Assembly (NCBI GenBank): GCA_903909605.1
Contig: CAIVWH010000021.1
Span: 1-64,000 of the forward strand
Length of the DNA: 64,000 nt
Direction of reading: 5' to 3'
From: an uncultured Micrococcales bacterium
Lineage (GTDB): Bacteria; Actinomycetota; Actinomycetes; Actinomycetales; Microbacteriaceae
Of this stretch, positions 17,957 to 27,177 are shown in pieces. Both the position numbers and the translations under genes were made by a program. Position 1 is the first letter of the stretch. Every line of letters begins with the position of its first letter. Below the pieces are notes generated by a model. That model ran no database searches, was not told the DNA's origin, and saw nothing but the letters and a program-made list of their open reading frames with translations.

Positions 17957-18020
17957 GTTTTATGGACTAGTTGCCTGTCGGGCTAGAGGCCTGTTGGGCT
18001 AAAGGCTTGCCGGATTAGTT
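17957..18020. repeat. imperfect 16-bp tandem repeat, four copies
   Basis: Four consecutive 16-bp units start at 17957, 17973, 17989 and 18005. The two central ones, GCCTGTCGGGCTAGAG and GCCTGTTGGGCTAAAG, differ at two positions; the outer two are more degenerate. The array fills the gap between the LysM gene and hisC and includes the LysM stop codon. It could be a decayed duplication or a binding array; function unknown. Confidence 0.6.
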
Positions 18021-18299
18021 GTTTGGCAAAAGCAACTGCTGACCAGGCACGAGAACCGAGCTGGTTAGCTGGTTGAGGTCGACGAGCCTGCTGACGTAGT
18101 CGCGCTGATCAGCGTTTGGGGCTTCGTGGGCCGCGATGGCCCAGAGGGTGTCACCAGAAGTAACCAGGTAGTGGCTAACCGATGGCTTGGTGCTTGTTGC
18201 ACCTGCAACCTGGCCGCTAACGAAGCCGGCGATTGCGAAACCGAGAACTGCCAAGATGCCAACCCGGCGAGCCATGTAACGAGCCTTTGAAACTGCCAT
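18015..18299 (-). CDS. small LysM membrane protein, probable SOS-induced division inhibitor (YneA/DivS/ChiZ-like)
   Basis: The 94-aa protein has one N-terminal membrane segment (residues 12-30) and a LysM peptidoglycan-binding domain (43-92; HYLVTSGDTLWAIA, ending VPGQQLLLPNN). It is divergent from lexA, and a perfect LexA box lies 14 bp before its start. YneA of Bacillus, DivS of Corynebacterium and ChiZ of Mycobacterium share this layout and delay division during SOS, so that role is likely. I chose the ATG at 18299, preceded by GAGAGG; the upstream frame start at 18320 lies in the LexA box. Confidence 0.82.
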   Translation of the reverse strand: MAVSKARYMARRVGILAVLGFAIAGFVSGQVAGATSTKPSVSHYLVTSGDTLWAIAAHEAPNADQRDYVSRLVDLNQLTSSVLVPGQQLLLPNN

Positions 18300-18312
18300 T
18301 TCTGCCTCTCTT

Positions 18313-18328
18313 TCGAACACTTGTTCGA
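18313..18328. promoter_or_regulatory. LexA-binding SOS box (perfect)
   Basis: TCGAACACTTGTTCGA matches the Gram-positive LexA consensus TCGAAC-N4-GTTCGA at all 12 fixed positions. It lies 14 bp from the LysM start and 160 bp from lexA, so it should repress the LysM gene strongly and may share control with lexA. Confidence 0.88.
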
Positions 18329-18415
18329 TTTAGAACAAGATTACGACTAACCCCCGACATTAAGTCAAGGAAAATCTCGATTTATTCGAATATTTGTAGC
18401 ATAAATGCCAGATAT

Positions 18416-18431
18416 TCGAATAAAGTTTCGA
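18416..18431. promoter_or_regulatory. degenerate LexA-binding SOS box upstream of lexA
   Basis: TCGAATAAAGTTTCGA keeps both TCGA ends at the correct spacing, with two changes from the consensus. It lies 57 bp upstream of lexA and is a plausible autoregulatory operator. A half-site TCGAAT occurs at 18386. Confidence 0.6.
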
Positions 18432-18488
18432 TAGCACCAGTAAAACGGCAACCACCGACATTGGCCCCAGGGCCAGGAGGCAAGAGAC

Positions 18489-19145
18489 ATGGCAGCAACC
18501 AATCGCAACGGCGGAGCTCTCAGCCCGGTTCAGGCTCGTATTCTCGAGTTCATCATTCGCTACCGTGATCAGCACGGCTACACCCCGACCATGCGTGAGA
18601 TCGCCGAAGACGCAGGCCTGAAGGCCGTTTCGAGCGTGAAATATCAGCTCGACCAGCTCGATGAGGCCGGCTACATCTCCACCAAGGATGGCCTCGCCCG
18701 CGGAATCCAGATTCTGATGGAACCCGAGGGGCTGGTGCGTGCCGAAAACGAGAGCGCGCTTTCTTTCGGTGACGCCGCCCACATCCCTCTTGTCGGTCGC
18801 ATTGCTGCCGGTGCCCCAATCCTTGCCGAGCAGAACATAGAAGAGATGATGCCGGTGCCTCGCTCACTTGTGGGCAAGGGTGACCTGTTCATGTTGGAGA
18901 TCAAGGGTGACTCGATGATCGACGCTGCGATTTGCGATGGCGACTTCATCGTGGTGCGCACCCAGAAGACCGCCGAAAATGGCGACATCGTTGCGGCCAT
19001 GCTCGATGGAGAGGCCACCTGTAAGGTGTTCCGTCAGCGCGATGGTCACACCTGGCTCTTGCCACGAAATTCCGCTTACGAACCGATTCCTGCTGACGAT
19101 TGCGAGATCCTCGGCAAGGTCGTTACCGTTTTGCGCAAACTTTAG
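18489..19145 (+). CDS. lexA: LexA repressor
   Basis: LexA (218 aa) represses SOS genes and cleaves itself with RecA-ssDNA. It has an N-terminal winged helix (about residues 10-75, [21 protein letters not shown]). The cleavage site is Ala107-Gly108 (RIAAGAP), the nucleophile Ser142 (GDSM) and the general base Lys179, with the 37-residue spacing of E. coli LexA. The ATG follows GGAGG. It converges with hflX with 23 bp between stop codons. Confidence 0.97.
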   Translation: MAATNRNGGALSPVQARILEFIIRYRDQHGYTPTMREIAEDAGLKAVSSVKYQLDQLDEAGYISTKDGLARGIQILMEPEGLVRAENESALSFGDAAHIPLVGRIAAGAPILAEQNIEEMMPVPRSLVGKGDLFMLEIKGDSMIDAAICDGDFIVVRTQKTAENGDIVAAMLDGEATCKVFRQRDGHTWLLPRNSAYEPIPADDCEILGKVVTVLRKL

Positions 19146-19168
19146 TTATTGGCGTAACTACTCACGCA

Positions 19169-20644
19169 CTAGCGCGAGAACTGCGAGAGTTCTGCGGCGA
19201 AATCTGGCGCAACGTGCGCAATGACATGAGTTCCCTCTTCAAGATATTCGAGACTCTGGATTTGCGAATTCAGATGCAGTCGAGAAACCAGATCGCCGCG
19301 GTTATAGGGAATCAAAAGATCCAATAAGACATTCGGCTTCGGCAACAGCTCCGCAATTCGCTGCTGCAAGAGCTCAAGGCCTTCACCGGATCGACTTGAA
19401 ACTTGAATCGAGTTTGACTCCATTGACCGCAGCGCAATTCGCTGGGTCTCGTCAACCAAATCAATCTTGTTGAAGACAATCAATTCGGGGATGTTTTGGG
19501 CATCGACCTCAGAAATCACCTCGCGAACCGTGGCAATTTGCGATGCCGGATCCGGATGAGACGCGTCAACAACGTGGACAATCAGGTCGCTATCCCCGAT
19601 TTCCTCCAGGGTTGAGCGAAAGGCTTCAACCAACTGGTGAGGTAGGTTTCGCACGAAGCCGACTGTGTCGGCAAGTGTGTAGGGCTGGCCATCCGGCGTT
19701 TGAGTCTTTCGCACCGTTGGGTCGAGGGTGGCAAAGAGCGCATTCTCGACAAGCACACCAGCCTGGGTAAGCCGGTTGAGCAACGATGACTTCCCCGCGT
19801 TGGTGTAGCCGGCGATTGCTACCGACGGCACAGAGTTCTTCTTGCGACTCGCCCTCTTGGTTTCGCGGGCCGGCTTCATCGCGGCGATTTGCTTGCGGAG
19901 TTTGGCCATCCGTGTGTTGATGCGGCGACGATCGAGTTCAATTTTGGTTTCACCCGGACCTCGCGAGCCCATGCCCACACCTCCGGCGGCCTGACCACCG
20001 GCTTGACGTGACATCGACTCTCCCCAGCCGCGAAGTCGCGGCAGAAGATATTCGAGCTGTGCCAGTTCGACCTGAGCCTTGCCCTCGCGGCTCTTGGCGT
20101 GTTGAGCGAAGATGTCGAGAATAACCGCTGTTCGATCGATGACCTTTGCGTTCACAACGTTCTCAAGCTCGCGACGCTGCGAGGGTGCAAGTTCGGTGTC
20201 TGCAATCACCGTGTCTGCGCCCACCGCGGCAACCAGTGCCTTGAGCTCGGCAGCCTTGCCTTTTCCTAGGTAAGTGGCTGGGTCTGGATGTGCGCGCCGC
20301 TGCAGAAGTCCATCCAGCACCTCCGCACCGGCCGTTTCGGCCAGCGCCGCCAACTCGCGCATGGAATTCTCGGAATCCTGAAGTGACTGCTCTCCCCAGA
20401 GTCCGATCAGGATTACCTTTTCGAGGCGAAGCTGTCGATACTCAACATCGGAGATGTCCTCGCGCTCGGTCGATAGACCGGCTACGCGGCGCAGAGCATT
20501 TCGCTCTTCAAGGTCAAGCTGGTCGCCGTCGTAACTGCCGTGCTCAACATCCAGGTCATTGATTGCTGCAGCCTTGGCACCGCGCCGCAGGATGCGGTCG
20601 ATGACCTCTGCCCCACGGTCAATCGGTGTCTGTTCGTCTGCCAT
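19169..20644 (-). CDS. hflX: GTPase HflX
   Basis: This 491-aa ribosome-associated GTPase splits stalled or stressed ribosomes. It has an N-terminal HflX domain with VIADTELAPSQRRELE, a glycine-rich GGVGMGSRGPGETKIELDRR linker, and the G domain: AGYTNAGKSS (G1), DTVGFVRNLP (G3), NKIDL (G4). The start at 20644 (MADEQTPIDR) was chosen because the 20 residues upstream show no family similarity. No Shine-Dalgarno is seen; TAGGGT (20657-20652) lies 7 nt upstream. Neighbour of lexA, as in other actinobacteria. Confidence 0.95.
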   Translation of the reverse strand: MADEQTPIDRGAEVIDRILRRGAKAAAINDLDVEHGSYDGDQLDLEERNALRRVAGLSTEREDISDVEYRQLRLEKVILIGLWGEQSLQDSENSMRELAALAETAGAEVLDGLLQRRAHPDPATYLGKGKAAELKALVAAVGADTVIADTELAPSQRRELENVVNAKVIDRTAVILDIFAQHAKSREGKAQVELAQLEYLLPRLRGWGESMSRQAGGQAAGGVGMGSRGPGETKIELDRRRINTRMAKLRKQIAAMKPARETKRASRKKNSVPSVAIAGYTNAGKSSLLNRLTQAGVLVENALFATLDPTVRKTQTPDGQPYTLADTVGFVRNLPHQLVEAFRSTLEEIGDSDLIVHVVDASHPDPASQIATVREVISEVDAQNIPELIVFNKIDLVDETQRIALRSMESNSIQVSSRSGEGLELLQQRIAELLPKPNVLLDLLIPYNRGDLVSRLHLNSQIQSLEYLEEGTHVIAHVAPDFAAELSQFSR

Positions 20645-20677
20645 CGAAACAACCCTAGTTGGGATAATCTTGCGTTC

Positions 20678-21283
20678 ATGTCGGGCGATCACTACTTCAG
20701 CCAAGAACCGCAGTCTACGTTTAAAAGCAAGCAGATAAAGGTTTACCTGGCCGGCCGTGAGTTGCAGTTAGAAACTGCTGGCAGCACATTTAGCCCAGAT
20801 CACTTGGATACTGGTACCGCGATTTTGCTCGAGCACCTCTCTCAGGCCCCGAATTCGGGGAATCTGCTCGACATTGGCTGCGGCTGGGGGCCTATCGCAA
20901 TCGCGCTTGCCCTTGCCAACCCCGAGGCGACCGTTTGGGCGATTGACGTAAACGAGCGCTCACTCGAGTTGACCAGATCGAACGCCAAGCGGGCCGGTCT
21001 TGCAAACGTAAAGGTTTGCCGTCCGGAAGAGGTTCCAGAAAGCCTTGAGTTCACGGGCATCTGGTCTAACCCCCCAATTCGAGTGGGCAAGCAGGCCCTG
21101 CACGAAATTCTGCAAACCTGGCTGCCACGACTTGCCGCCGAGTGCGAGGGCTACCTAGTGGTGGCAAAAAACCTCGGGGCTGACACGTTGCTCGGTTGGA
21201 TTCAAGAGACCTTCGCCGACTTATCCAGCGAACGAGTGGAAACCGCCAAGGGGTTCAGGGTTTTCAGGGTCGTTAGACCCTAG
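20678..21283 (+). CDS. class I methyltransferase, RsmC-like (MTS domain)
   Basis: The 201-aa SAM-dependent methyltransferase has the SAM loop DIGCGWG at residues 65-71, an acidic AIDVN at 88-92, and the catalytic NPPI at 131-134, typical of N2-guanine rRNA methyltransferases of the RsmC group. It is a single-domain form, shorter than E. coli RsmC. The ATG at 20678 (MSGDHYFSQ) lies 33 bp from the divergent hflX start; GATAAT at 20663-20668 leaves almost no 5' UTR. The end overlaps the dapF end by 4 nt. Its exact RNA target is unknown. Confidence 0.82.
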   Translation: MSGDHYFSQEPQSTFKSKQIKVYLAGRELQLETAGSTFSPDHLDTGTAILLEHLSQAPNSGNLLDIGCGWGPIAIALALANPEATVWAIDVNERSLELTRSNAKRAGLANVKVCRPEEVPESLEFTGIWSNPPIRVGKQALHEILQTWLPRLAAECEGYLVVAKNLGADTLLGWIQETFADLSSERVETAKGFRVFRVVRP

Positions 21284-22158
21284 AGCGCGTCGAGGTCGAG
21301 CTGCCCGTCGAACGACAACGCTGCTGGCCCACTTAGCCCAACATGCTCGCCTTCTTCGGTCGGGAACATTCGAACTCCGAGCGTGCCACCGGGAACAGTC
21401 ACCTGCCAGGTATTCGGCGCTCCGGCACCAGCCCAGTAGCGAGTGGCAAGAGCGGACGCGCAAATACCTGTGCCACAAGAAAGCGTCTCGCCTACGCCTC
21501 GCTCGAACACGCGCATCGAGATGTAACCGACTCCGTTTTTGACCTCATCCGCGACAACAAACTCAACATTTGCCCCGGACTCAGCAGCGGGTTCAAGTTT
21601 TGGTGCGAGGTGCAATTCGAGCGCGTCCAACTCGGCCTTGCTTTCAAGGGCAACAACGACATGAGGGTTGCCAACATTTATGCCCTGCCCGGGCCTAGCG
21701 ACAGCGAGATTGTGCGCGTGAACAGTCACTTCATCAGGCTCAAGACGCCAGCGCCCCATGTCAACCACAAAGCCAGCAAGGTTTCGCTGAATGTCTCGCA
21801 CGCCTGCACGGGTGCCGATGCTGAGCGTGGCGCCTTCCCCCAACTGAACCAAGCTCTTTTCGGTCAGGTAGCGAGCGAATACCCGCGATCCGTTTCCGCA
21901 CATCTCGGCGGTCGAGCCATCCTGGTTGTAGTAGTCCATGAACCATTCGGCTTCGGGTTCGGCAGCAAGAATCGCAGCGCCCTCGGCGATATTTATGCTT
22001 CGCACCACACGGATGAACCCATCGGCCCCGATGCCGAAGTGGCGGTCGCAGATGGCCGCGATCTGCTTCGCGGATAATTCCAAGTTCCCGTCGGCATCAA
22101 GCACCAACACGAAATCGTTTCCGGTTCCGTGCCCCTTGGTGAATTCGATGCGATTCAT
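21280..22158 (-). CDS. dapF: diaminopimelate epimerase
   Basis: The 292-aa enzyme converts LL-DAP to meso-DAP for lysine and peptidoglycan. The catalytic pair is Cys87 (EMCGNGSR) and Cys228 ([10 protein letters not shown]). The substrate segment [11 protein letters not shown] is at the N-terminus. With dapA and dapB nearby in this window, it supports a DAP-based lysine pathway. It lies 19 bp downstream of miaA. Confidence 0.96.
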   Translation of the reverse strand: MNRIEFTKGHGTGNDFVLVLDADGNLELSAKQIAAICDRHFGIGADGFIRVVRSINIAEGAAILAAEPEAEWFMDYYNQDGSTAEMCGNGSRVFARYLTEKSLVQLGEGATLSIGTRAGVRDIQRNLAGFVVDMGRWRLEPDEVTVHAHNLAVARPGQGINVGNPHVVVALESKAELDALELHLAPKLEPAAESGANVEFVVADEVKNGVGYISMRVFERGVGETLSCGTGICASALATRYWAGAGAPNTWQVTVPGGTLGVRMFPTEEGEHVGLSGPAALSFDGQLDLDAL

Positions 22159-22177
22159 GTGACTAGCCTATTGGCGA

Positions 22178-23134
22178 CTAGCCGAATAGGTTCGGGGCTT
22201 GGCGCTTTGCGACCTCGAGCACATCCGCCAGTAGATTCTCGTTTTGGTAATCGAACCAGTGAATACGCTCATCGCGCCTGAACCAAGACATCTGGCGCCG
22301 AGCGTAGCGCTGGGTGAGTTGAGTGGTTGCGGCCATGGCCTGCTGTTCATCGAGCTCGCCATCGAGTTGGGCCAAAGCCTGCGCATAGCCAATAGCCCGG
22401 GACGAGGTCTTGCCCTCGCGGATACCCAGAGGAATCAGCGACTCGGCCTCAGCCACCAGCCCGCGCTGCCACATTTTGGTGACTCTCTGCTGTAGCCGCT
22501 GCACGAGGTGTGCCCGATCTGAATTGAGGCCGATCTCAAGCACCGGCTGCCACGACTCGGTCTTCTCGGGCAGCGCTGCGGCAAATGGCTGACCCGTGAG
22601 AAGCAGAATTTCGAGAGCGCGGACAACGCGACGAGGATTTTCCGCGTCAATTCTCGATGCAGCAATTGGGTCTAGTTGAGCGATTCTTGTGTGCAGTGCT
22701 CTAGCCCCTTGCAATTCGAGCTCGCTCTCGAGTTCAGCACGAAGCGCTTCGTCTCGGGCGGGAAACTCGAAAGTGTTTAGTGCAGCTGCGATGTAGAGCA
22801 TTGAACCGCCGGCAAGAATCGGAGTTACTCCCCTGCTTTGTAGTTCGAGGATGAGCGGACGAACCTGTGCTTGATATTCCGCAGCGGTCGATTCCTCGCG
22901 GATGTCCAGCACATCGATCATGTGGTGGGCAACGCCCCTGCGCTCATCGACGGATAGCTTCGCCGTGCCGATGTCCATGCCGCGGTAGAACTGCATTGAA
23001 TCGGTGTTCACGATTTCTGCCGGGCGACCAGAAGCAATTAGGAATTCGGCAAGCTGCAGCGCTAGCTCCGACTTGCCGGTTCCGGTTGGCCCAACCACGG
23101 CAATGAGTTGAGGCGAAGCCGCCGAGTTGTTCAT
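22178..23134 (-). CDS. miaA: tRNA dimethylallyltransferase
   Basis: MiaA (318 aa) adds the isopentenyl group to A37 of tRNAs reading UNN codons. The P-loop GPTGTGKS is at residues 15-22, followed by the [17 protein letters not shown] segment and GGSMLYI. The ATG at 23134 overlaps the miaB stop by 4 nt (ATGA), so MiaA and MiaB, acting on the same nucleotide, are co-translated. Frame starts within miaB were rejected. Confidence 0.96.
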   Translation of the reverse strand: MNNSAASPQLIAVVGPTGTGKSELALQLAEFLIASGRPAEIVNTDSMQFYRGMDIGTAKLSVDERRGVAHHMIDVLDIREESTAAEYQAQVRPLILELQSRGVTPILAGGSMLYIAAALNTFEFPARDEALRAELESELELQGARALHTRIAQLDPIAASRIDAENPRRVVRALEILLLTGQPFAAALPEKTESWQPVLEIGLNSDRAHLVQRLQQRVTKMWQRGLVAEAESLIPLGIREGKTSSRAIGYAQALAQLDGELDEQQAMAATTQLTQRYARRQMSWFRRDERIHWFDYQNENLLADVLEVAKRQAPNLFG

Positions 23135-24606
23135 CGATTCGGCTTGGAGCCGATGTTGAGCGTGACTGTGCCGGTGGAAGCCGAGTGCGAATCGGTGCCG
23201 CACGATTCGGCCTGCTGGAAATCCCAGGCATCGCCGGCTGCAGTGGCCCGCACTGAGTACTTGGCCTCGGGAGAAAGGTCGGCAATCAGGTGGTATGGAG
23301 CCGCCGACGAAATCGTGCACGTGACTAAATCGCCTGGGCGAGGCTCAGGCAAGCTAGCATCCACTTCGAAGTGCACGAGGCGATTGTCTCGAGCACGACC
23401 GGAAAGGCGCGCTGTCTGGCCATCCTTGCGGCCTTCGGCACCCACTAGAACCTCAACGGTCTTGCCAATCTGTTTCTGGTTCTCTTCTAGAGCCACTTGG
23501 TTCACAAGGCGCATCAGTCGTTCGTAGCGCTCTTGCACCACCTGCTTCGGCAGTTGATCTGGGAGGTCTGCGGCCGGAGTGCCGGGCCGCTTCGAATACT
23601 GAAAGGTGTAGGCGATGGCGAAACGAGCCTGCTCAACAACCCGTAGAGTTTCGGCAAAGTCCTGCTCGGTTTCGCCTGGGAACCCGACAATTATGTCTGT
23701 CGAAATTGCAGCATCTGGCATTGCAGCCCGCACCCGATCCAGGATGCCTAGGTACTTGTCGCTGCGATAGCTTCGACGCATGTCCTTTAGCACCTTGTCG
23801 CTGCCCGACTGCAGGGGCATGTGGAGCTGCGGCATCACGTTGTGAGTCTCAGCCATCGCTTCGATTACATCGTCGGTGAAGGCTGCAGGATGAGGGGACG
23901 TGAAGCGAACGCGTTCAAGCCCTTGAATGTCTCCGCAAGCGCGAAGCAATTTCGCAAAGGCTCCCCTATCGCCAAACTCCACGCCATAGGTGTTGACGTT
24001 CTGGCCGAGAAGGGTCACCTCAACTACTCCATCGGCTACCAGGGTACGAATCTCTGAGAGCACTTCTTCGGGAGCCCGATCGCGCTCCTTGCCGCGTAGC
24101 GAAGGAACGATGCAGAAGGTGCAGGTGTTATTGCAACCAACCGAGATGCTTACCAGCCCTGAGAAAGTAGAGTCGCGACGAGTTGGCAAGCTGCTCGGGA
24201 AAGTTTCAAGCGCCTCGACGATTTCGACCTGCGCCTCGTGATTGTGTCGCGCACGGTCGAGAAGAGTCGGCAAGCTTGCGATGTTGTGAGTGCCAAAGAC
24301 GACGTCGACCCATGGGGCCTTGGCCACGATGGTGTCTCGGTCTTTTTGAGCAAGGCAGCCGCCGACCGCGATTTGCAGATTTGGGTTCTCTTTTTTCTTT
24401 TCGTTCAGAATGCCGAGGTTGCCATAGAGCCGATTATCTGCGTTCTCGCGCACCGCACAGGTGTTGAACACCACGATGTCTGCGTCGCTATCTCCAGCCT
24501 CGACATAGCCGGCAGCTTCGAGCATGCCGGATAGGCGCTGAGAGTCGTGCACGTTCATTGCGCAACCAAAGGTGCGCACTTCGTAGGTGCGAGGAGAACT
24601 GGACAT
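23131..24606 (-). CDS. miaB: tRNA-2-methylthio-N6-dimethylallyladenosine synthase
   Basis: This 491-aa radical-SAM methylthiotransferase completes ms2i6A37 after MiaA. The N-terminal cluster cysteines are 15, 50 and 84 and the radical-SAM CxxxCxxC is at 158, 162 and 165. A TRAM domain follows near 375-445. The C-terminus extends about 45 residues beyond TRAM (to LNIGSKPNR), which is variable in the family. Confidence 0.96.
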   Translation of the reverse strand: MSSSPRTYEVRTFGCAMNVHDSQRLSGMLEAAGYVEAGDSDADIVVFNTCAVRENADNRLYGNLGILNEKKKENPNLQIAVGGCLAQKDRDTIVAKAPWVDVVFGTHNIASLPTLLDRARHNHEAQVEIVEALETFPSSLPTRRDSTFSGLVSISVGCNNTCTFCIVPSLRGKERDRAPEEVLSEIRTLVADGVVEVTLLGQNVNTYGVEFGDRGAFAKLLRACGDIQGLERVRFTSPHPAAFTDDVIEAMAETHNVMPQLHMPLQSGSDKVLKDMRRSYRSDKYLGILDRVRAAMPDAAISTDIIVGFPGETEQDFAETLRVVEQARFAIAYTFQYSKRPGTPAADLPDQLPKQVVQERYERLMRLVNQVALEENQKQIGKTVEVLVGAEGRKDGQTARLSGRARDNRLVHFEVDASLPEPRPGDLVTCTISSAAPYHLIADLSPEAKYSVRATAAGDAWDFQQAESCGTDSHSASTGTVTLNIGSKPNR

Positions 24607-24616
24607 TGCTGAAATT

Positions 24617-25183
24617 TTACCCTTGGAGGGCCAGTTCAGCCTCAGCGGCCTTGATTGCGGTGATGATGTGGCCGCTTGCGTAGCCTTTTCTTGCCAGGTA
24701 GCCGGTCAGGCGGCGCTGTCGAACATCTCGATCGAGATTGGCCAACCTCTGGATGCGCTTGATCGCCAACTCGGTGGCTATGGAGATCTCGGACTCAAAG
24801 TCGAACTCAGCAACCGAGGCCTCGATCACTTCGGCCGAGATGCCCTTTTCGCCGAGTTCTCGCTTGATTGCTGTGCGGGATAGCCCCTTGTACTTGCGCC
24901 TGGAATTAGTGAGAGTCTGGGCCACGGCCTCATCGTTGATTAGCCCTACCTCTATGTAGCGCTGAATGACACCCTCAGCGATCTCTGAGTCGATTTCACG
25001 CTTGGCCAGGATGTCTCGGCATTGTTTTGCCGTCTTGGCGGAACGACTCAGTTGGTAAAGCAATACGTTTCTGGCCCGCTGCTCTTGGCGCTCGGGGGAA
25101 AGCGAACGGGGTGAATCTTCTGCCTCAGACTTTGGCTTACGCCGCTTGCGTGAGGAGGATTCACCCCGGTTGCTTTCAAGCAT
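24617..25183 (-). CDS. recX: regulatory protein RecX
   Basis: RecX (188 aa) modulates RecA filaments. The three-helix repeats typical of RecX are visible from about residue 35 ([15 protein letters not shown], then [17 protein letters not shown] and [11 protein letters not shown]). A basic, Ser-rich N-terminal extension of about 30 residues precedes them. It starts 2 nt after the recA stop, so the two are co-expressed. Confidence 0.92.
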   Translation of the reverse strand: MLESNRGESSSRKRRKPKSEAEDSPRSLSPERQEQRARNVLLYQLSRSAKTAKQCRDILAKREIDSEIAEGVIQRYIEVGLINDEAVAQTLTNSRRKYKGLSRTAIKRELGEKGISAEVIEASVAEFDFESEISIATELAIKRIQRLANLDRDVRQRRLTGYLARKGYASGHIITAIKAAEAELALQG

Positions 25184-25185
25184 GC

Positions 25186-26277
25186 TTAGGCAGTAGCGGC
25201 CTTAGCAGGCTTTTCAGCCTTCTCGGTGGCAGCATCTGCTGCTGCAACCGGTTCAGCTGGCAGATCGGCAACTGCGCGAGGCACACCGATTCCGAGCTTG
25301 ATTTTGATCTTCTTTTCGATCTCGTCTGCTATTGCAGGGTTTTCGATGAGGAAGTTGCGCGAGTTCTCTTTGCCTTGACCGAGCTGTTCACCTTCGTAGG
25401 TGTACCAGGCTCCAGACTTTTTGACGATCTCGTGCTCTACACCGAAATCGAGCAACGAACCTTCGCGTGAGATTCCGACACCGTAGATGATGTCGAATTC
25501 AGCCTGCTTGAAAGGCGCTGCAAGCTTGTTCTTGACTACCTTGACGCGGGTTCGGTTTCCGACGGCATCGGTGCCGTCTTTCAAAGTTTCGATGCGACGG
25601 ATGTCGAGACGGACTGAGGCGTAGAACTTCAGCGCCTTACCACCCGCGGTGGTTTCAGGGCTGCCGAAGAAGACACCGATTTTTTCGCGCAGCTGGTTGA
25701 TGAAGATCATGGTGGTGCCGGTGTTGCTTAGCGCACCGGTTAGCTTGCGAAGTGCCTGTGACATCAATCGAGCCTGGAGACCCACGTGCGAGTCACCCAT
25801 CTCGCCTTCGATTTCAGCTCGAGGCACCAGGGCTGCTACCGAGTCGATGACGATGATGTCGATTGAGCCCGAACGGATCAGCATGTCTGCGATCTCGAGA
25901 GCCTGCTCACCGGTGTCTGGCTGAGAGACCAGAAGTTCGTCGATGTTGACACCGAGAGCCTTGGCGTACTCGGGGTCGAGAGCGTGCTCGGCATCGATGA
26001 AGGCAGCGATGCCGCCATTGCGCTGTGCGTTTGCAATTGCGTGGAGGGCCACGGTTGTCTTACCCGATGACTCTGGACCGTAAACCTCGATGATTCGGCC
26101 CTTTGGAAGCCCGCCGGTACCGAGGGCGACGTCGAGGGCAATCGAGCCGGTGGAAATGGTTTCAACTGGGGCGCGCTCGTCTGAACCGAGACGCATTACC
26201 GAGCCCTTGCCGAACTGACGGTCGATCTGAGCAAGTGCCGTGTCGAGGGCCTTTTCGCGGTCTGCTGCTGATGGCAT
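25186..26277 (-). CDS. recA: RecA recombinase
   Basis: RecA (363 aa) forms the filament for strand exchange and triggers LexA cleavage. Walker A GPESSGKT is at residues 67-74; the rest of the core is canonical ([34 protein letters not shown]). The Ala/Lys-rich C-terminus from about 330 is variable. AGAGGA precedes the ATG. A LexA box at 26404-26419 and a PafBC-type promoter motif at 26311-26333 give two possible damage controls. Confidence 0.98.
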   Translation of the reverse strand: MPSAADREKALDTALAQIDRQFGKGSVMRLGSDERAPVETISTGSIALDVALGTGGLPKGRIIEVYGPESSGKTTVALHAIANAQRNGGIAAFIDAEHALDPEYAKALGVNIDELLVSQPDTGEQALEIADMLIRSGSIDIIVIDSVAALVPRAEIEGEMGDSHVGLQARLMSQALRKLTGALSNTGTTMIFINQLREKIGVFFGSPETTAGGKALKFYASVRLDIRRIETLKDGTDAVGNRTRVKVVKNKLAAPFKQAEFDIIYGVGISREGSLLDFGVEHEIVKKSGAWYTYEGEQLGQGKENSRNFLIENPAIADEIEKKIKIKLGIGVPRAVADLPAEPVAAADAATEKAEKPAKAATA

Positions 26278-26310
26278 TTTTCCTCTTTCTGAGTGCTTCT
26301 ATTTCAATTG

Positions 26311-26333
26311 ACACTAGGTGCGACTTCCGACAT
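26311..26333 (-). promoter_or_regulatory. PafBC-type (RecA-NDp-like) promoter of recA
   Basis: On the minus strand ATGTCGGAA, then exactly 8 nt, then TAGTGT. The mycobacterial RecA-independent damage promoter is tTGTCRgtg-N8-TAnnnT; the TGTCRg core, spacing and -10 all match, while three weak positions differ. It lies 34 bp upstream of the recA ATG, a suitable promoter position. Confidence 0.65.
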
Positions 26334-26403
26334 TGACGCCGTCTGTCGCCGAATCTGTTGAGAACTGGCCCCAACGGCTCGGTTGTTAGCAGGTTAGCAG
26401 TAT

Positions 26404-26419
26404 TCGAACAGATTTTCGA
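26404..26419. promoter_or_regulatory. LexA-binding SOS box upstream of recA
   Basis: TCGAACAGATTTTCGA matches the LexA consensus at 11 of 12 fixed positions. It lies 127 bp upstream of the recA start and about 70 bp upstream of the PafBC-type motif. It also lies 24 bp beyond the end of the DUF3046 gene. Confidence 0.8.
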
Positions 26420-26442
26420 ATAAATCTTCGCTGGGCGTGTCG

Positions 26443-26670
26443 CTAGTTCGGCTTTTTGTTCTTTTTTACCTGGCCGTGCCAACGCTCTTTGGGCACATCC
26501 ATGGCCGCGCAGATCGCGAGCCAGACTTCGCGAGGCTCTGCCCCACCGTCGAGAGCGGCTTTGCCGGTCTTTTCGCCAAGCGACACAAGAATTAGGTCGT
26601 TTAGCAGCACGGATGCGTGAGTCTCGCCGAATTCATCGGCCATGAGCTCTTGAAACTGACTTAGGCGCAC
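26443..26670 (-). CDS. DUF3046-family protein
   Basis: This small 75-aa actinobacterial protein of unknown function is encoded just upstream of recA in many genomes. The family pattern MRLSQFQELMADEFGE, the central AALDGGAEPREVWLAICAAMDVP and the WHG motif near residue 64 identify it. It starts with GTG and has no Shine-Dalgarno. It lies between clgR and recA. A link with DNA damage is possible from position only. Confidence 0.85.
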   Translation of the reverse strand: MRLSQFQELMADEFGETHASVLLNDLILVSLGEKTGKAALDGGAEPREVWLAICAAMDVPKERWHGQVKKNKKPN

Positions 26671-26684
26671 TTGGGGCCAAGGGC

Positions 26685-27053
26685 CTAGCGGCCGGTGGTC
26701 TCGCGGTTCTTAGCCTTGCTGGCCTCGTTTGCCGTGCCAAGCAGGAAGCGGTCGAATTCGTCGAAATCGCCGTTGACCTGCGCAGTGACCGATTCTGGAA
26801 TGACGTCGGGAACAATGATGCCTTCGATCATGGCCATGCGGTCGGCAACCTCTCGCAGAATTACCGAGACGGGGGTGCCCAGGGCCTCGGCGAGTGAGCC
26901 GAGAATCTCTGAGGAAGCTTCTTTCTGACCGCGTTCGATCTCGCTTAGGTAGCCGAGAGCCACATTGGCGCGTGAGGCAACCTGACGCAAAGTCTGGTTC
27001 TGGCGCTGGCGGAAATCACGAAGCACGTCACCGATTTCTTGACGGATAAGCAT
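26685..27053 (-). CDS. clgR: XRE-family transcriptional regulator ClgR
   Basis: The 122-aa regulator has an N-terminal helix-turn-helix of Cro/CI type (about residues 8-65; TLRQVASRANVALGYLSEIERGQKEASSE). In other actinobacteria ClgR activates clp protease and other stress genes. Position beside cinA-pgsA-ftsK and recA fits ClgR. The acidic C-terminal region ends with a basic tail, where ClgR carries a Clp degradation signal in some species; that is not certain here. A near-perfect PafBC-type promoter lies upstream. Confidence 0.85.
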   Translation of the reverse strand: MLIRQEIGDVLRDFRQRQNQTLRQVASRANVALGYLSEIERGQKEASSEILGSLAEALGTPVSVILREVADRMAMIEGIIVPDVIPESVTAQVNGDFDEFDRFLLGTANEASKAKNRETTGR

Positions 27054-27106
27054 CCTGGCCTCCTCTGACTGCCGAGCCGGCTGATGCCGAACTCTTGATT
27101 CTCAAA

Positions 27107-27129
27107 ACTCTAATGGCAGGTACCGACAA
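27107..27129 (-). promoter_or_regulatory. PafBC-type (RecA-NDp-like) promoter of clgR
   Basis: On the minus strand TTGTCGGTA, then exactly 8 nt, then TAGAGT. This matches tTGTCRgtg-N8-TAnnnT at every position but one. It lies 54 bp upstream of the clgR ATG. Damage-induced clgR transcription is known in mycobacteria; control here is inferred. Confidence 0.75.
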
Positions 27130-27155
27130 AAACCCCTCGGAAAGGCTAATAATTC

Positions 27156-27169
27156 CCTGAACGTTCAGG
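27156..27169. promoter_or_regulatory. 14-bp perfect palindrome upstream of clgR
   Basis: CCTGAACGTTCAGG is a perfect 14-bp palindrome located 27 bp upstream of the clgR promoter motif and 8 bp after the cinA stop. It could be an operator for a dimeric regulator. It is not a terminator, since no T-tract follows, and it lacks the 4-bp spacer of a LexA box. Confidence 0.45.
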
Positions 27170-27177
27170 CAAAGGGC

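Noticed and set aside
18377..18390. TCGA-N5-TCGA as a third LexA box
   Set aside because: The spacing between half-sites is 5 rather than 8 bp, so it does not fit the LexA dimer.
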